Below the pieces are notes generated by a model. That model searched no databases. It was not told the DNA's origin and saw only the letters and a list, made by a program, of their open reading frames with translations. From NCBI GenBank assembly GCA_015039315.1, contig WIDE01000145.1, forward strand, positions 1-15,593: DNA of 15,593 nt, read 5' to 3'. Source of the stretch: Clavulina sp. PMI_390. Its lineage: Eukaryota > Basidiomycota > Agaricomycetes > Cantharellales > Hydnaceae. The translations under genes and the position numbers were made by a program. Shown here piece by piece: positions 9,401-15,518 of this stretch (position 1 is the stretch's first letter; every line of letters starts with the position of its first letter).

Positions 9401-10408
9401 ACAGTGCTGCGCAAGTTCAATATGGACTTAGTAGATATGGGAATTAAATCAAAAGGCTTCAAGTTCATTGTGGACGTGAGAGATGATCTTTCCGGATGGT
9501 TGGAAGCTAGAATGTTAGCCAAGAAAAACGCCGAGCATATAGCAGACTTTCTTTGGCAGGATGTAATATGCCGCTTTGGCTGCATACCGCAGATAACAAC
9601 CGACAACGGTACCGAGTTTCAAGGAGCGGTTCGTATTATCGCAGACAGATACGGTATCAAAATAATTCGGTCTTCACCATATCACCCGGAGGGAAACGGG
9701 ATGATTGAACGAGGACACCGCACATGGATTGAATCGATATGGAAATTATGTAAAAAACGCAAGAACCAATGGAGTGAATGGTTCTACGCCGCTATGTGGG
9801 CCGATAGAGTAACAGTTCGGCGGACAACAGGATTTTCACCGTATCACCTCATTTATGGACGACCGCATTTATTTCCCTTCACGCTTGAAGAAGAAACTTG
9901 GTATACAGTAAATTGGCACGATATAACGACTACGGACCAGCTGCTCGAGGTTCGAGCTAAACAACTTATGCGACTAAAGAAGGATAGATCAACGGCCTTC
10001 AAGCGCAACATAGCCGCAAGACGAAAATCAGCTGACGCGTACGCAAAAGCGAATGCACATAGGTTAATCTCAGGAAAATATCGCCCAGAGGAATTCGTAC
10101 TGGTAGCCTTAAAAGGTCCTAACGTTAAGAAAGGCTATGGACGAATTAAAGCGGCTGATAGATGGAGCGGTCCTTTCCGCATCCGTGCACGATATAAATC
10201 AGGATCCTACTCTCTCAAAGAATTGGACGGCGCAATAATTAAAGGATCGATTCCAGCGAGCCATCTCCGACCGTTCTTCACGAATTCAGACCAAGTTAGT
10301 GGAATCAACTTAGTTGAGCCTGAAGAAATCGACTCAGACTCTGAACCTGTCGATTGGCTAGCTGAAGAAGAATCTGAAGATGCAGAGGACTCTCTCTATG
10401 AAGAATAA
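6497..10408 (+). CDS. Pol polyprotein: reverse transcriptase, RNase H, integrase
   Basis: This 1303-residue protein copies element RNA into DNA and inserts it into the genome. Domains in order: an N-terminal basic linker, then a segment with WDDSERGTF and EHVPWQ that commonly precedes RT in basidiomycete elements; RT with D265 and F-V-D329-D330; a connection region with a Pro-rich insert of about 50 residues; RNase H with D557, E624, D649 and D693; a charged linker of roughly 200 residues; an HHCC zinc-binding region (H912, H917, C944, C947); an integrase core with D977, D1036 and E1071; and a GPF motif at 1225-1227. An acidic tail ends the protein. There are no stops or frameshifts. No protease lies in this ORF because it sits in the upstream one, and no chromodomain follows the GPF motif. 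If made by readthrough, translation would not begin at this ATG. Confidence 0.95.
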   Translation: MEERKGISQTNLAQGSQIFTIISHLKEYSQQENESFRKLIGLGSWLVRNAKLSLNLYAKGAKYKPVSKRKRPIAVTLPHLRREPYKPIPEPIIPKLPHHPPNWKEFAYTKKLTPERVKQLVDSVTPGFLSEEELSLLIWVVGQNEDALAWDDSERGTFKPQYFPDYIMETVEHVPWQEAPIRIPEAIKEETIDMLRQQIANGNLEPAQASYRARVFVVLKPKGGLRIVHDLQQLNRYSVQDAMLPPNVSEFAEEFMGHAIYGTMDLYSGYHQRRLHPDSRPLTACQTPIGNLQLTSLPIGYTNSMQEFQRCSSHIIFNMGPQKASAFVDDIGIKGPKSRYNNISIPENPNIRLFVWEYAGILYEGLATFAASGATASGKKLVLAVEEVNIVGHTCSIEGIRPHHGIVTKVMNWPTPGSVTEVRGFLGVAGVCRNWIKNFAAIAKPLTELTKSKPLVTGRIQIIPTEVPIVIDRVLGDITNRPTISKPIENNPSPKPAKPKIEEFKWSADAQKSFTTLKQKIKDVVALKKLDVKLAKQASTEGEEGSLCEGRLVLAVDSSYIAVGFVLYQMFWSDDAELQPPTSEMPNTGQPPKASARRLRKFPLRFGSITMNPVEARYSQPKLELYGLFRALKALEYLVWGFRIVVEGDASFLGKMANTPSLPNASATRWVQYIHLFGIDFTHVPAERHVAPDGLSRRRHALNDSSDTDVDDMTDTAGPFIRGIVTKEPPRKAALRLHREDLPTLKRSAIAQQKGESPVDLTRSHFRGERRMRNAQLSIAMMQTRSSARKEKTPIEEKEEAQLNGKDTLKSHPLNRSKKNNKSIESHSSPAEKTPSLKPTVPAETSNSYWSEIISYLATMRIPETVINKKYFLQKARKYFLYDDKLWRRERDAPRRVILLKSSQQMLIRKAHDESGHRGRDPTYKKLVDFYYWPDMWKQISNYCRTCKECQLRSSYRPIVPVNPTWVPTVLRKFNMDLVDMGIKSKGFKFIVDVRDDLSGWLEARMLAKKNAEHIADFLWQDVICRFGCIPQITTDNGTEFQGAVRIIADRYGIKIIRSSPYHPEGNGMIERGHRTWIESIWKLCKKRKNQWSEWFYAAMWADRVTVRRTTGFSPYHLIYGRPHLFPFTLEEETWYTVNWHDITTTDQLLEVRAKQLMRLKKDRSTAFKRNIAARRKSADAYAKANAHRLISGKYRPEEFVLVALKGPNVKKGYGRIKAADRWSGPFRIRARYKSGSYSLKELDGAIIKGSIPASHLRPFFTNSDQVSGINLVEPEEIDSDSEPVDWLAEEESEDAEDSLYEE
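7030..7860 (+). other. Reverse transcriptase domain
   Basis: The finger motif KPKGGLRIVHDLQQLN is followed by TMDLYSGYHQ carrying the first metal-binding Asp (265), the LTSLPIGYTNSMQEFQ strand and the FVDD box (329-330), which replaces the more usual YxDD. Thumb and connection motifs (VGHTCSIEGI, NWPTPGSVTEVRGFLG) follow. The KGP directly after FVDD-IG is a style I associate with basidiomycete Gypsy elements. Confidence 0.95.
8145..8600 (+). other. RNase H domain
   Basis: LAVDSSYIAVGFVLYQ gives D557, QPKLELYGL gives E624, VVEGDAS gives D649 and VAPDGLSRR gives D693, completing the D-E-D-D metal site. A polar stretch of about 30 residues between the first strand and RFGSITMN looks like an insertion compared with the usual compact domain. 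The domain should remove the RNA strand after reverse transcription. Confidence 0.92.
9200..10290 (+). other. Integrase: zinc-binding, catalytic core and GPF region
   Basis: The HHCC region spans H912 to C947. The core has DLVDMG (D977), TTDNGTEF (D1036) and NGMIERGH (E1071); 34 residues lie between the second Asp and the Glu, one fewer than in textbook D,D35E. The DRWSGPFRIRARY segment is the GPY/F motif, and a SHLRPF strand ends the domain. No chromodomain follows, so the element shows no obvious histone-reading targeting module in Pol. Confidence 0.93.
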
Positions 10409-10409
10409 A
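10404..10409 (+). terminator. AATAAA hexamer overlapping the pol stop codon
   Basis: The hexamer AATAAA includes the TAA stop of pol. It matches the poly(A) signal, which in fungi is only loosely conserved, and could contribute to 3' end formation here. A single hexamer in A-rich DNA is weak evidence. Confidence 0.25.
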
Positions 10410-10424
10410 CGTCCTAGACTTGAA

Positions 10425-10460
10425 TTAGAAGTCCGGGCCAGCCTTAGAAAGTCCGGGCCA
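10425..10460 (+). repeat. Tandem repeat TTAGA(A)AGTCCGGGCCA, two copies
   Basis: The copies at 10425-10441 and 10444-10460 share TTAGAA, an optional extra A, and GTCCGGGCCA, with a period of 19 bases. A third diverged copy of the core, AAGTCTGGGCCA, occurs at 15485-15496. Paired sites such as these could bind a protein or be remnants of a terminal region of the element. Confidence 0.7.
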
Positions 10461-10721
10461 AGTTGTGAGAGTTGAATCGTCAAGCCTCAATACAGAAGTG
10501 GCTTTCCCACGGTGACTTATCACTCGCGACTCCCTGGTACAACTAAGATCTGAGCCTCACACCCGTAAAATGACTTCATGCGACTGCAGAAAGTAATCGA
10601 TAACGCTATTAGTGATTGTTTCTGAAAGAAAATTGATTTATTATGATCATCTAAAAATCGGACCATCAGAACTCGTCTAATGGATAGAACACTATCTGAC
10701 AAAGCGAAAGCTGACTCTGGT

Positions 10722-10739
10722 GTCCGTAGACCGACGGAC
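10722..10739. repeat. Inverted repeat GTCCGT-N6-ACGGAC upstream of the TATA box
   Basis: Two perfect six-base arms are separated by AGACCG, ending about 45 bases before the TATA box. The palindromic layout and location fit a dimeric activator site in a fungal promoter, but the protein is unknown and six-base arms can arise by chance. Confidence 0.35.
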
Positions 10740-10785
10740 GTGGAGATATTTGTAAGATTTTCAGTTTCTGAGGGATCTGAGAACC

Positions 10786-10793
10786 TATAAATA
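10786..10793 (+). promoter_or_regulatory. TATA box (TATAAATA) of the 877-residue ORF
   Basis: A perfect TATA consensus lies 280 bases before the ORF's first ATG. The stretch in between has no ATG at all and is rich in pyrimidines, as expected for a fungal 5' leader. Transcription would be expected to start roughly 30 or more bases downstream. The gene therefore seems to have its own promoter rather than depending on the LTR. Confidence 0.65.
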
Positions 10794-10810
10794 CCGCGGC
10801 AATCTGTGTT

Positions 10811-10832
10811 GAAGGACCCTTGTCGGACCTTC
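10811..10832 (+). other. Stem-loop at the expected start of the leader
   Basis: GAAGGACC and GGACCTTC pair over eight positions with one A-A mismatch and a six-base loop (CTTGTC). It falls about 20-45 bases after the TATA box, so it overlaps the likely transcription start region. It could be an RNA hairpin near the cap or a DNA palindrome, and its function is unknown. Confidence 0.4.
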
Positions 10833-10972
10833 ACTCGATCTATCGCTCTCCCGGCCGCCGCCTCGAATTTTTCAACACCGCGAAAATTCTATCGCTACCG
10901 CCTTCGATCTCTCGATCCCTACGAGCTTTAACCGTGCTCTCTGTGCTGCTCTTCTCTGCAAACTCGTTCTCA

Positions 10973-11067
10973 GTACGTGTTTCCAGACGCACAGTTACAG
11001 TTTTTCGCCAACGCTCAACTCATACGACCTACGAATTACGTTGGGAACCCTCTTTCGTTCTCTACAG
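10973..11067 (+). other. Possible 95-nt intron in the 5' leader
   Basis: The donor GTACGT at 10973 and the acceptor TTCTCTACAG ending at 11067 bound a segment of normal size for a basidiomycete intron. CTCAAC, resembling a branch point, lies within it. Splicing would join the leader five bases before the ATG. The segment is also open in the ORF frame but has no ATG, so the protein is the same either way. Confidence 0.35.
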
Positions 11068-11072
11068 TAAGA

Positions 11073-13706
11073 ATGGCGACTTCACTGAAAAGTCTCGAGG
11101 CCACAAAGGCCATCGTTGATAAGTACATCGCCGACGTACTTGCCAATACAGCACCTGGTCGAGTCAGGAAGGTGTCCGCTACCTCAATCACTATTCGAAG
11201 GAGTGCACGACTGGCTAACAAGGACGCTACGAACACTACCATCCACAATAATGGTAAAGCCACCACTCCTTATGGTCGTCGAAAAGTCAGAAAATTGATT
11301 CTTCATGGACCCGTAGCACCAGGCACGCATGTATCGCAAGGCAAGTTTCATGTACTCCCTCCTCTGCCGCGGGTAGGTGTTAAAGCCCTTGATCCGCTAG
11401 GCACGAACCCTGTCCCTGCTCAAGATGTCGTCATGGGCAACGGCGAAAACGCTCGCGAAGCCAATGCTGAGCCACCCGCCTCTCCTGTTGACTCCGTACA
11501 CTCCGCAAACACTGCAGGATCCCATGGCACTGCGTCGACGAGCAAACCACCCTCCTATGTGTCTGACTCGCTCGTGTTCGAGGCCCAGATGGAGAAACTC
11601 ATCCAAGCGGTAGGCTCTGTATCGGCTATGGTACACGAGACTGGTGAAGCAGCCCAGAGTATGTCGCTCGAAGCCCAACGCGAGGTCATGTCACTTCGAG
11701 ACACCCTTGGGCCCATCATCGAGAAGCTTGGAACACTCGCGAACCGCTCAACACTTACCAATCTCGACGAGACCACACAGCGAATGGCTAGCAGCATGGC
11801 TAACATGAATAACGCCCTCCAGACTATCCTCTTTCGACGGGAGGAAGCGATTACGACTAATCAGAAAGCCATCGACAGCAGCAACGCCGCTTCCCTTTAT
11901 TGGTGGCTCTCAGCAGAGCTTAACCGCATATCACCCAACGCTCAGCGCTCTTTTATCCCTTTGCCCACTTCCCAGACCTATGTTGGTGCCAACCTTGTCA
12001 TTGTTCCACGAGACGTGCTACACTCGAGCACCGAATTCGTGACAGAGTTTGTTTACCTTTTCAGCACCTTGACGAATATTCCCCACGATGCTTTCTCTGA
12101 AGCCTACACGAATGCATACGAGAAGTCGCACCCTCACAAAATCACATCGCTGGGATATATTGCGTCAGTTTGGGTCACATTGGTGAGAGATTGCATTGAA
12201 CATGCTCTCATCAACTACGGGCGTAGCAAGGATAGCGCTCGCTGCATCGGCATCACATACCAAGTTTTGTATAACTACATCATCCACCAAACCTCCCGTC
12301 TCCTCGTAAACAAAGGGAATCTCTGGGAAGGCCTTGACGTGCTGAATTCGGCCTCCATAACCCTCTATGCCGCACTTTCCACCCTCTGCTCCCAAATGGA
12401 TCTGGTGGACTGGAACATCGATGAGGGCAGCTTGATTGTAGTCTCTACCGATGGAGGCTGCGAGCACTGGTGGCCACGCATTATAACGCCCTTTGTGCAG
12501 TCCAACGAACAACTTGCTGACCTAGAGCTACCTGCTGCCTGGATTCGCCCCTCCTTCGCCACAATGTCCCTCAGCTATGAGCGATGGTGGATCCGGTTTA
12601 TCGTCAGCATCTTCGACTTCATTGACCGTAGTGTCAAAGGCGCCCGCGAGAAGACCGCCATACGCTACCACTCGGGTACCGTCTCTGTGCCAGGTAACTG
12701 GTCAAGCCGACTTGGTTCAACGGGACTGGTAGGATCCACACACGCCTATTTCTACGTATATTATTGGATCTACTCAATTATTGCCTCCCACAAAGACCTC
12801 ACCAAGGAGCGGACGCCAGAAAACATCAAGAAGATCGACGAATTATTCGACTTCCTCCTTCACCTTTTTCCCGTCATCGAAAAGATCTTTGTTGGGATAT
12901 TTCAGCATGACCACCATCAGCCGACGTGGGCTCAAGTCACCGATCTAATGTGGCTTCGGAATATCATTTATACTCTGCTCGTCCAACTCAGCGAATGGCT
13001 TCCGGTCCACACTCACTGGATTGTCCATCCCCCAACCACCCGCAATTTTCCTTCAGGAATAGCGCAGCAAATGCCGCGCGTTGCGTCGTCATACACACGC
13101 AATCTCGGACGTGCCGGCCTCCTGACGCCCAGTTCTTCCTCCACTACTCCATGGACAATGGACGAGCCCTATTATGTCCCTCCAACGACCACGTCGACTT
13201 TTAACCCTTCAGCAGTCGAATTCCTGCCAGCAACAGCATTTTTCTCCAATAACGAGACCAGCAGCATTGCCACACCGCTTGTCCCTACCCCTTCTATTTT
13301 GGTAACTCAATCGGAAGCGGAGAATGCTGCGAGTTCGCTGATTGATGAGATCTCGCATCTAATTGCTCAGTCAGAAGCCGAGAGTGTTAATACTGCCATG
13401 AGCAATGCCAGCTCGTCGCTCGACTCGCCACCGCCACTAGAGCCCATCACCGCCCCCCATCCCACCCCAGATCCGTCCCCTCAGCCCTCACCAGGCTCTC
13501 CTCCTGCCGACTTTGAGCCCATCGACGCCTCGAGGAACTGGGACAACGCGCAATACTGCTACTCCGAAGCTCAAGAATCCGAGCCCTCGAACAGCGGATG
13601 CCCAACAACATTCGCCTCCCTCCAGTTCCCCGACGGCAAGGCTACGTATTCGACTATGGAGGATGGAGAAATTGCTGACGACGAGGATATCGGCATATTC
13701 GAGTAG
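11073..13706 (+). CDS. Unknown 877-residue protein with N-terminal RRSARLA motif
   Basis: I do not recognise the family. The start is the first ATG after the TATA box, with A at -3 and G at +4; the frame is open further upstream but without an ATG. Seen in order: RRSARLA at residues 42-48 and a basic cluster GRRKVRK near 69-74; a disordered Ala/Pro/Ser stretch; a helical, possibly coiled-coil segment (about 163-270); a central, probably globular region (about 272-665) rich in Trp and Tyr (YWW, CEHWWP, YERWW, AYFYVYYWIY); and a Ser/Thr/Pro-rich tail with a duplicated QSEAE motif and an acidic end. No signal peptide, clear transmembrane helix, zinc knuckle or enzyme motif was seen. Codon choice is more C-rich than in Gag and Pol, and the ORF has its own promoter. 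It could be an extra retrotransposon ORF or a neighbouring host gene. The RRSARLA motif suggests a nuclear, chromatin-linked role, which is inference. Confidence 0.85.
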   Translation: MATSLKSLEATKAIVDKYIADVLANTAPGRVRKVSATSITIRRSARLANKDATNTTIHNNGKATTPYGRRKVRKLILHGPVAPGTHVSQGKFHVLPPLPRVGVKALDPLGTNPVPAQDVVMGNGENAREANAEPPASPVDSVHSANTAGSHGTASTSKPPSYVSDSLVFEAQMEKLIQAVGSVSAMVHETGEAAQSMSLEAQREVMSLRDTLGPIIEKLGTLANRSTLTNLDETTQRMASSMANMNNALQTILFRREEAITTNQKAIDSSNAASLYWWLSAELNRISPNAQRSFIPLPTSQTYVGANLVIVPRDVLHSSTEFVTEFVYLFSTLTNIPHDAFSEAYTNAYEKSHPHKITSLGYIASVWVTLVRDCIEHALINYGRSKDSARCIGITYQVLYNYIIHQTSRLLVNKGNLWEGLDVLNSASITLYAALSTLCSQMDLVDWNIDEGSLIVVSTDGGCEHWWPRIITPFVQSNEQLADLELPAAWIRPSFATMSLSYERWWIRFIVSIFDFIDRSVKGAREKTAIRYHSGTVSVPGNWSSRLGSTGLVGSTHAYFYVYYWIYSIIASHKDLTKERTPENIKKIDELFDFLLHLFPVIEKIFVGIFQHDHHQPTWAQVTDLMWLRNIIYTLLVQLSEWLPVHTHWIVHPPTTRNFPSGIAQQMPRVASSYTRNLGRAGLLTPSSSSTTPWTMDEPYYVPPTTTSTFNPSAVEFLPATAFFSNNETSSIATPLVPTPSILVTQSEAENAASSLIDEISHLIAQSEAESVNTAMSNASSSLDSPPPLEPITAPHPTPDPSPQPSPGSPPADFEPIDASRNWDNAQYCYSEAQESEPSNSGCPTTFASLQFPDGKATYSTMEDGEIADDEDIGIFE
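11196..11216 (+). other. RRSARLA motif in the unknown protein
   Basis: Residues 42-48 read R-R-S-A-R-L-A. RRSARL is the invariant core with which vertebrate HMGN proteins contact the acidic patch of the nucleosome, so the motif is a candidate nucleosome or nuclear anchor. Seven residues can match by chance or act simply as a nuclear localisation signal together with the basic cluster about 20 residues on. Confidence 0.5.
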
Positions 13707-13761
13707 GAAAGGTTTCAGCTAGCTAGTTTCCGTTTAGCTACATGACCTGTCGTCGTACTTA

Positions 13762-13787
13762 TTGTAGCTTAGGACTCTAGGCTACAA
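13762..13787 (+). other. Stem-loop in the 3' region of the 877-residue ORF
   Basis: TTGTAGCTTAG pairs with CTAGGCTACAA over 11 positions, one of them G-U, with the loop GACT. It begins 55 bases after the stop codon, so it would lie in the 3' UTR. It may affect mRNA stability or 3' end formation. Confidence 0.5.
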
Positions 13788-13808
13788 ATTGACTCTACTA
13801 CCTCTCGA

Positions 13809-13872
13809 TTCGACGATATCTATTGTACATACACGTCGAAGCTATCATACGAATACTATTATGACTTCGACG
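13809..13872 (+). other. Competing stem-loops built on CGTCGAAG
   Basis: The arm CGTCGAAG at 13834-13841 can pair over eight bases with CTTCGACG at 13865-13872, extended after a three-base bulge by TCATA with TATGA, giving 13 pairs and a ten-base loop. The same arm can instead pair over seven bases with TTCGACG at 13809-13815. The two folds exclude each other; the downstream one looks more stable. Both lie within 170 bases of the stop codon. Confidence 0.45.
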
Positions 13873-14858
13873 AAATAATATTTGCGATAATGGGTTGCAG
13901 AAATACTGTAAGACTCAGCAGATACACCAATTGATGATGCCTCAACCTGGAAACTTAGCGAATGGAGCCGGAAAACTGAACTTAGCAAACTCGATACCGT
14001 TGAACTTAACGCCGCTCAATGGCAAGAGATCAATGGGTGAGAGCGAGAGTCGGAAATCACGCAATAGACTCACACACACCATATTATAACTTACACGCTT
14101 AGCCGATCACGGCTGGGAATGCAAACGATACAATATATTACACTATGAGAATATCTACAACAGGACACGGAGACTTAAAAAGACGAAAGGAAAATAGTAT
14201 TCCAAGACCCACAAACCCCTTTCTTGCGTAATCGCGCGCCGGAATGCAGAGTACTATGATCGGCGGAGCAGCATTGACGCATCGGCGATGTGGCAAATCA
14301 CTAGATCGACAAGATCGACGGCAATCGCGGCAACCGGTGGTGCCGAACGCAAAAGTGATCCCCCTCAGAGATACCTCTCCAACAACGCAGAGATACAGCA
14401 CAGGTATTGTCCCAAAATAACACAATGATGCGAGGAAGGTGACCTGTACTTATGCAATTGTGAGAAAAGGTAAAAGACGCAAGGGACTGGTGAATTGCTT
14501 ATTTGAAATTACGGCGGAGAACGTAAGCCCGCAACCGTGAGAACTCAACGAAAATTTTTCGATTATATAATACTGCCCCAGGAACTCACACTGCTTGCCA
14601 CGACAACACTGCCCCCGGAAATGCCGTTCGCGTCTTGGGAAATGGTGAGAGCCACTGCCCGCACTCTAAGTCCCCTACACCTCATGTTGACAGCCTGTTC
14701 TCCAATTGTATTAATGCGGCCTCAATGTGATCATTCAGCTTGAGTTCCTATTCGCTGCAGCACTAGTCATGATAATTGTGGCGCTCATCCTAGTCAACTG
14801 ACGTACGCCCAATCATCCTTTCAACATTAATCGACTCCAACCACTCTCCCTTGAAGAA
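13873..14858. other. About 1 kb with no supported gene
   Basis: The short open frames here begin at GTG or TTG rather than ATG, or have unconvincing composition. I see no tRNA and no match to the LTR tail. Small features only: a five-base hairpin AGCCG-ATCA-CGGCT at 14101-14114, interrupted purine runs near 14176-14196 and 14462-14480, and a doubled AGATCGAC around 14305-14320. It is probably intergenic or decayed element sequence. Confidence 0.5.
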
Positions 14859-15287
14859 ATGGGCTTTGTCCCAGTCGCGCCCATTCATGTTGAGTTACAC
14901 CCAGAAGATCCCTACCGCCACCCAGCTGTGCGCAATCACTTTGAGAGGTACCCAGTCCTCAACATTATGGCCCGGCCACGCGTTGTTATGCGTCCTTGTT
15001 ATTGGACAGATGACGACATGGGGGGGGTAGTTGTCTACTATGACAATGTCCGCCCAACAAGCTCACCACCACCTGCAACACCCACTCACCCAGGTAGCAA
15101 CGCGCTCAGTGATGAAAAGGATGAAGTCTTTGCCACAAACCTTGAGAGTATCCTCCGCATTGAGTTGTGGCGCGCTTGGGAGTATCGCAAGGATGAAGCT
15201 GCATGCGAGGACATCCACTATTGGGAGAAGAGGGAAGAACATCGCTGGAGATGCTTCGGCCAATGTGGGGAGGGCATCTATCATTAG
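14859..15287 (+). CDS. Unknown 142-residue protein
   Basis: The ORF starts at an ATG with G at -3 and G at +4 and has gene-like composition: many acidic residues, Trp, Tyr and His, and few codon oddities. The N-terminal half has the pattern HPAVRNHFERYP and RPCYWTDDD; a Pro/Thr-rich linker follows, then a helical, charged C-terminal half with several Trp and two late Cys. I do not recognise a family or a motif of known function. A run of eight G at 15020-15027 crosses two Gly codons and would be slippage-prone. An overlapping +1 frame is also open across most of it and continues to 15480, but that frame starts at a TTG and looks less natural. Extra exons on either side cannot be excluded. Confidence 0.5.
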   Translation: MGFVPVAPIHVELHPEDPYRHPAVRNHFERYPVLNIMARPRVVMRPCYWTDDDMGGVVVYYDNVRPTSSPPPATPTHPGSNALSDEKDEVFATNLESILRIELWRAWEYRKDEAACEDIHYWEKREEHRWRCFGQCGEGIYH

Positions 15288-15440
15288 TCCATCCTCAACC
15301 CCTCCACCTCCCATACATACATTCGACTCTTTTCTTGGATATGTGGTTGCGATTGCGCTACATTTATTATTTCAAACGTGTTACTGCTCCTCCATTTTGA
15401 ATACTATATCCATAATTGGTGCTATATTCAAATTATGCGG

Positions 15441-15507
15441 AGTTGTGAGAAGATTGCTGTCATATCAACGAGGGCGTTGATTATAAGTCTGGGCCATTTG
15501 TAGAAGG
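15441..15507 (+). repeat. Diverged copy of the sequence found just after pol
   Basis: Bases 15477-15507 align with 10420-10451 at 24 of 32 columns by hand count, sharing TTGA, TTA, AAGTC, GGGCCA and TAGAA. In addition, AGTTGTGAGA occurs at both 15441-15450 and 10461-10470, although the order of the two blocks is reversed. The 15288-15440 stretch before it shows nothing else. Confidence 0.45.
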
Positions 15508-15518
15508 AAAAACAGAAC

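Larger units (their letters stand above)
1..10408 (+). mobile_element. Ty3/Gypsy-type LTR retrotransposon, 3' end not located
   Basis: The order probable LTR tail, primer-binding site, Gag, protease, RT, RNase H and integrase is the Ty3/Gypsy order, because integrase follows RNase H. Both large ORFs are open, and all RT, RNase H and integrase catalytic residues are present, so the copy looks young or selected rather than decayed. The 5' LTR begins before the window. The end given here is the pol stop codon and is only a minimum, because no copy of bases 1-95 was found downstream. The plus strand of the two ORFs is A-rich, unlike the more C-rich ORF that follows. The assignment to a basidiomycete lineage rests on remembered motif style, not on a search. 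Confidence 0.93.
10409..10785. other. Non-coding spacer between pol and the promoter of the next gene
   Basis: About 380 bases without a supported ORF. It holds the tandem repeat at 10425-10460, an inverted repeat at 10722-10739 and a TCTGAG direct repeat close to the TATA box. No sequence matching the 5' LTR tail and no long polypurine tract was found, so it does not show a recognisable 3' LTR. It probably contains the upstream promoter region of the 877-residue ORF. Confidence 0.5.

Noticed and set aside
10609..10660. Possible 3' LTR sharing TAGTGATTGTT with bases 46-56
   Set aside because: Only the 11-mer matches; the flanks do not align on either side, and one such match is near chance expectation for this length.
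10977..11072. N-terminal extension of the 877-residue protein
   Set aside because: The extension would need a GTG start; the first ATG is at 11073, with good context and an ATG-free leader.
10820..11119. 99-codon frame with a signal-peptide-like hydrophobic stretch in the leader of the 877-residue ORF
   Set aside because: It starts at TTG with no ATG, and it overlaps the real start of the downstream ORF.
11073..13706. Envelope-like third ORF
   Set aside because: No signal peptide, transmembrane anchor or cleavage-site pattern was seen, so the position after pol is not enough to call it env.
13895..14089. Short + strand frame at 13895 and another at 14537-14743
   Set aside because: Both begin at non-ATG codons and have no convincing composition or motifs.
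15224..15240. 17-base purine tract as a polypurine tract
   Set aside because: It lies inside the 142-residue ORF, encodes an ordinary charged helix segment, and is not followed by an LTR-like start.
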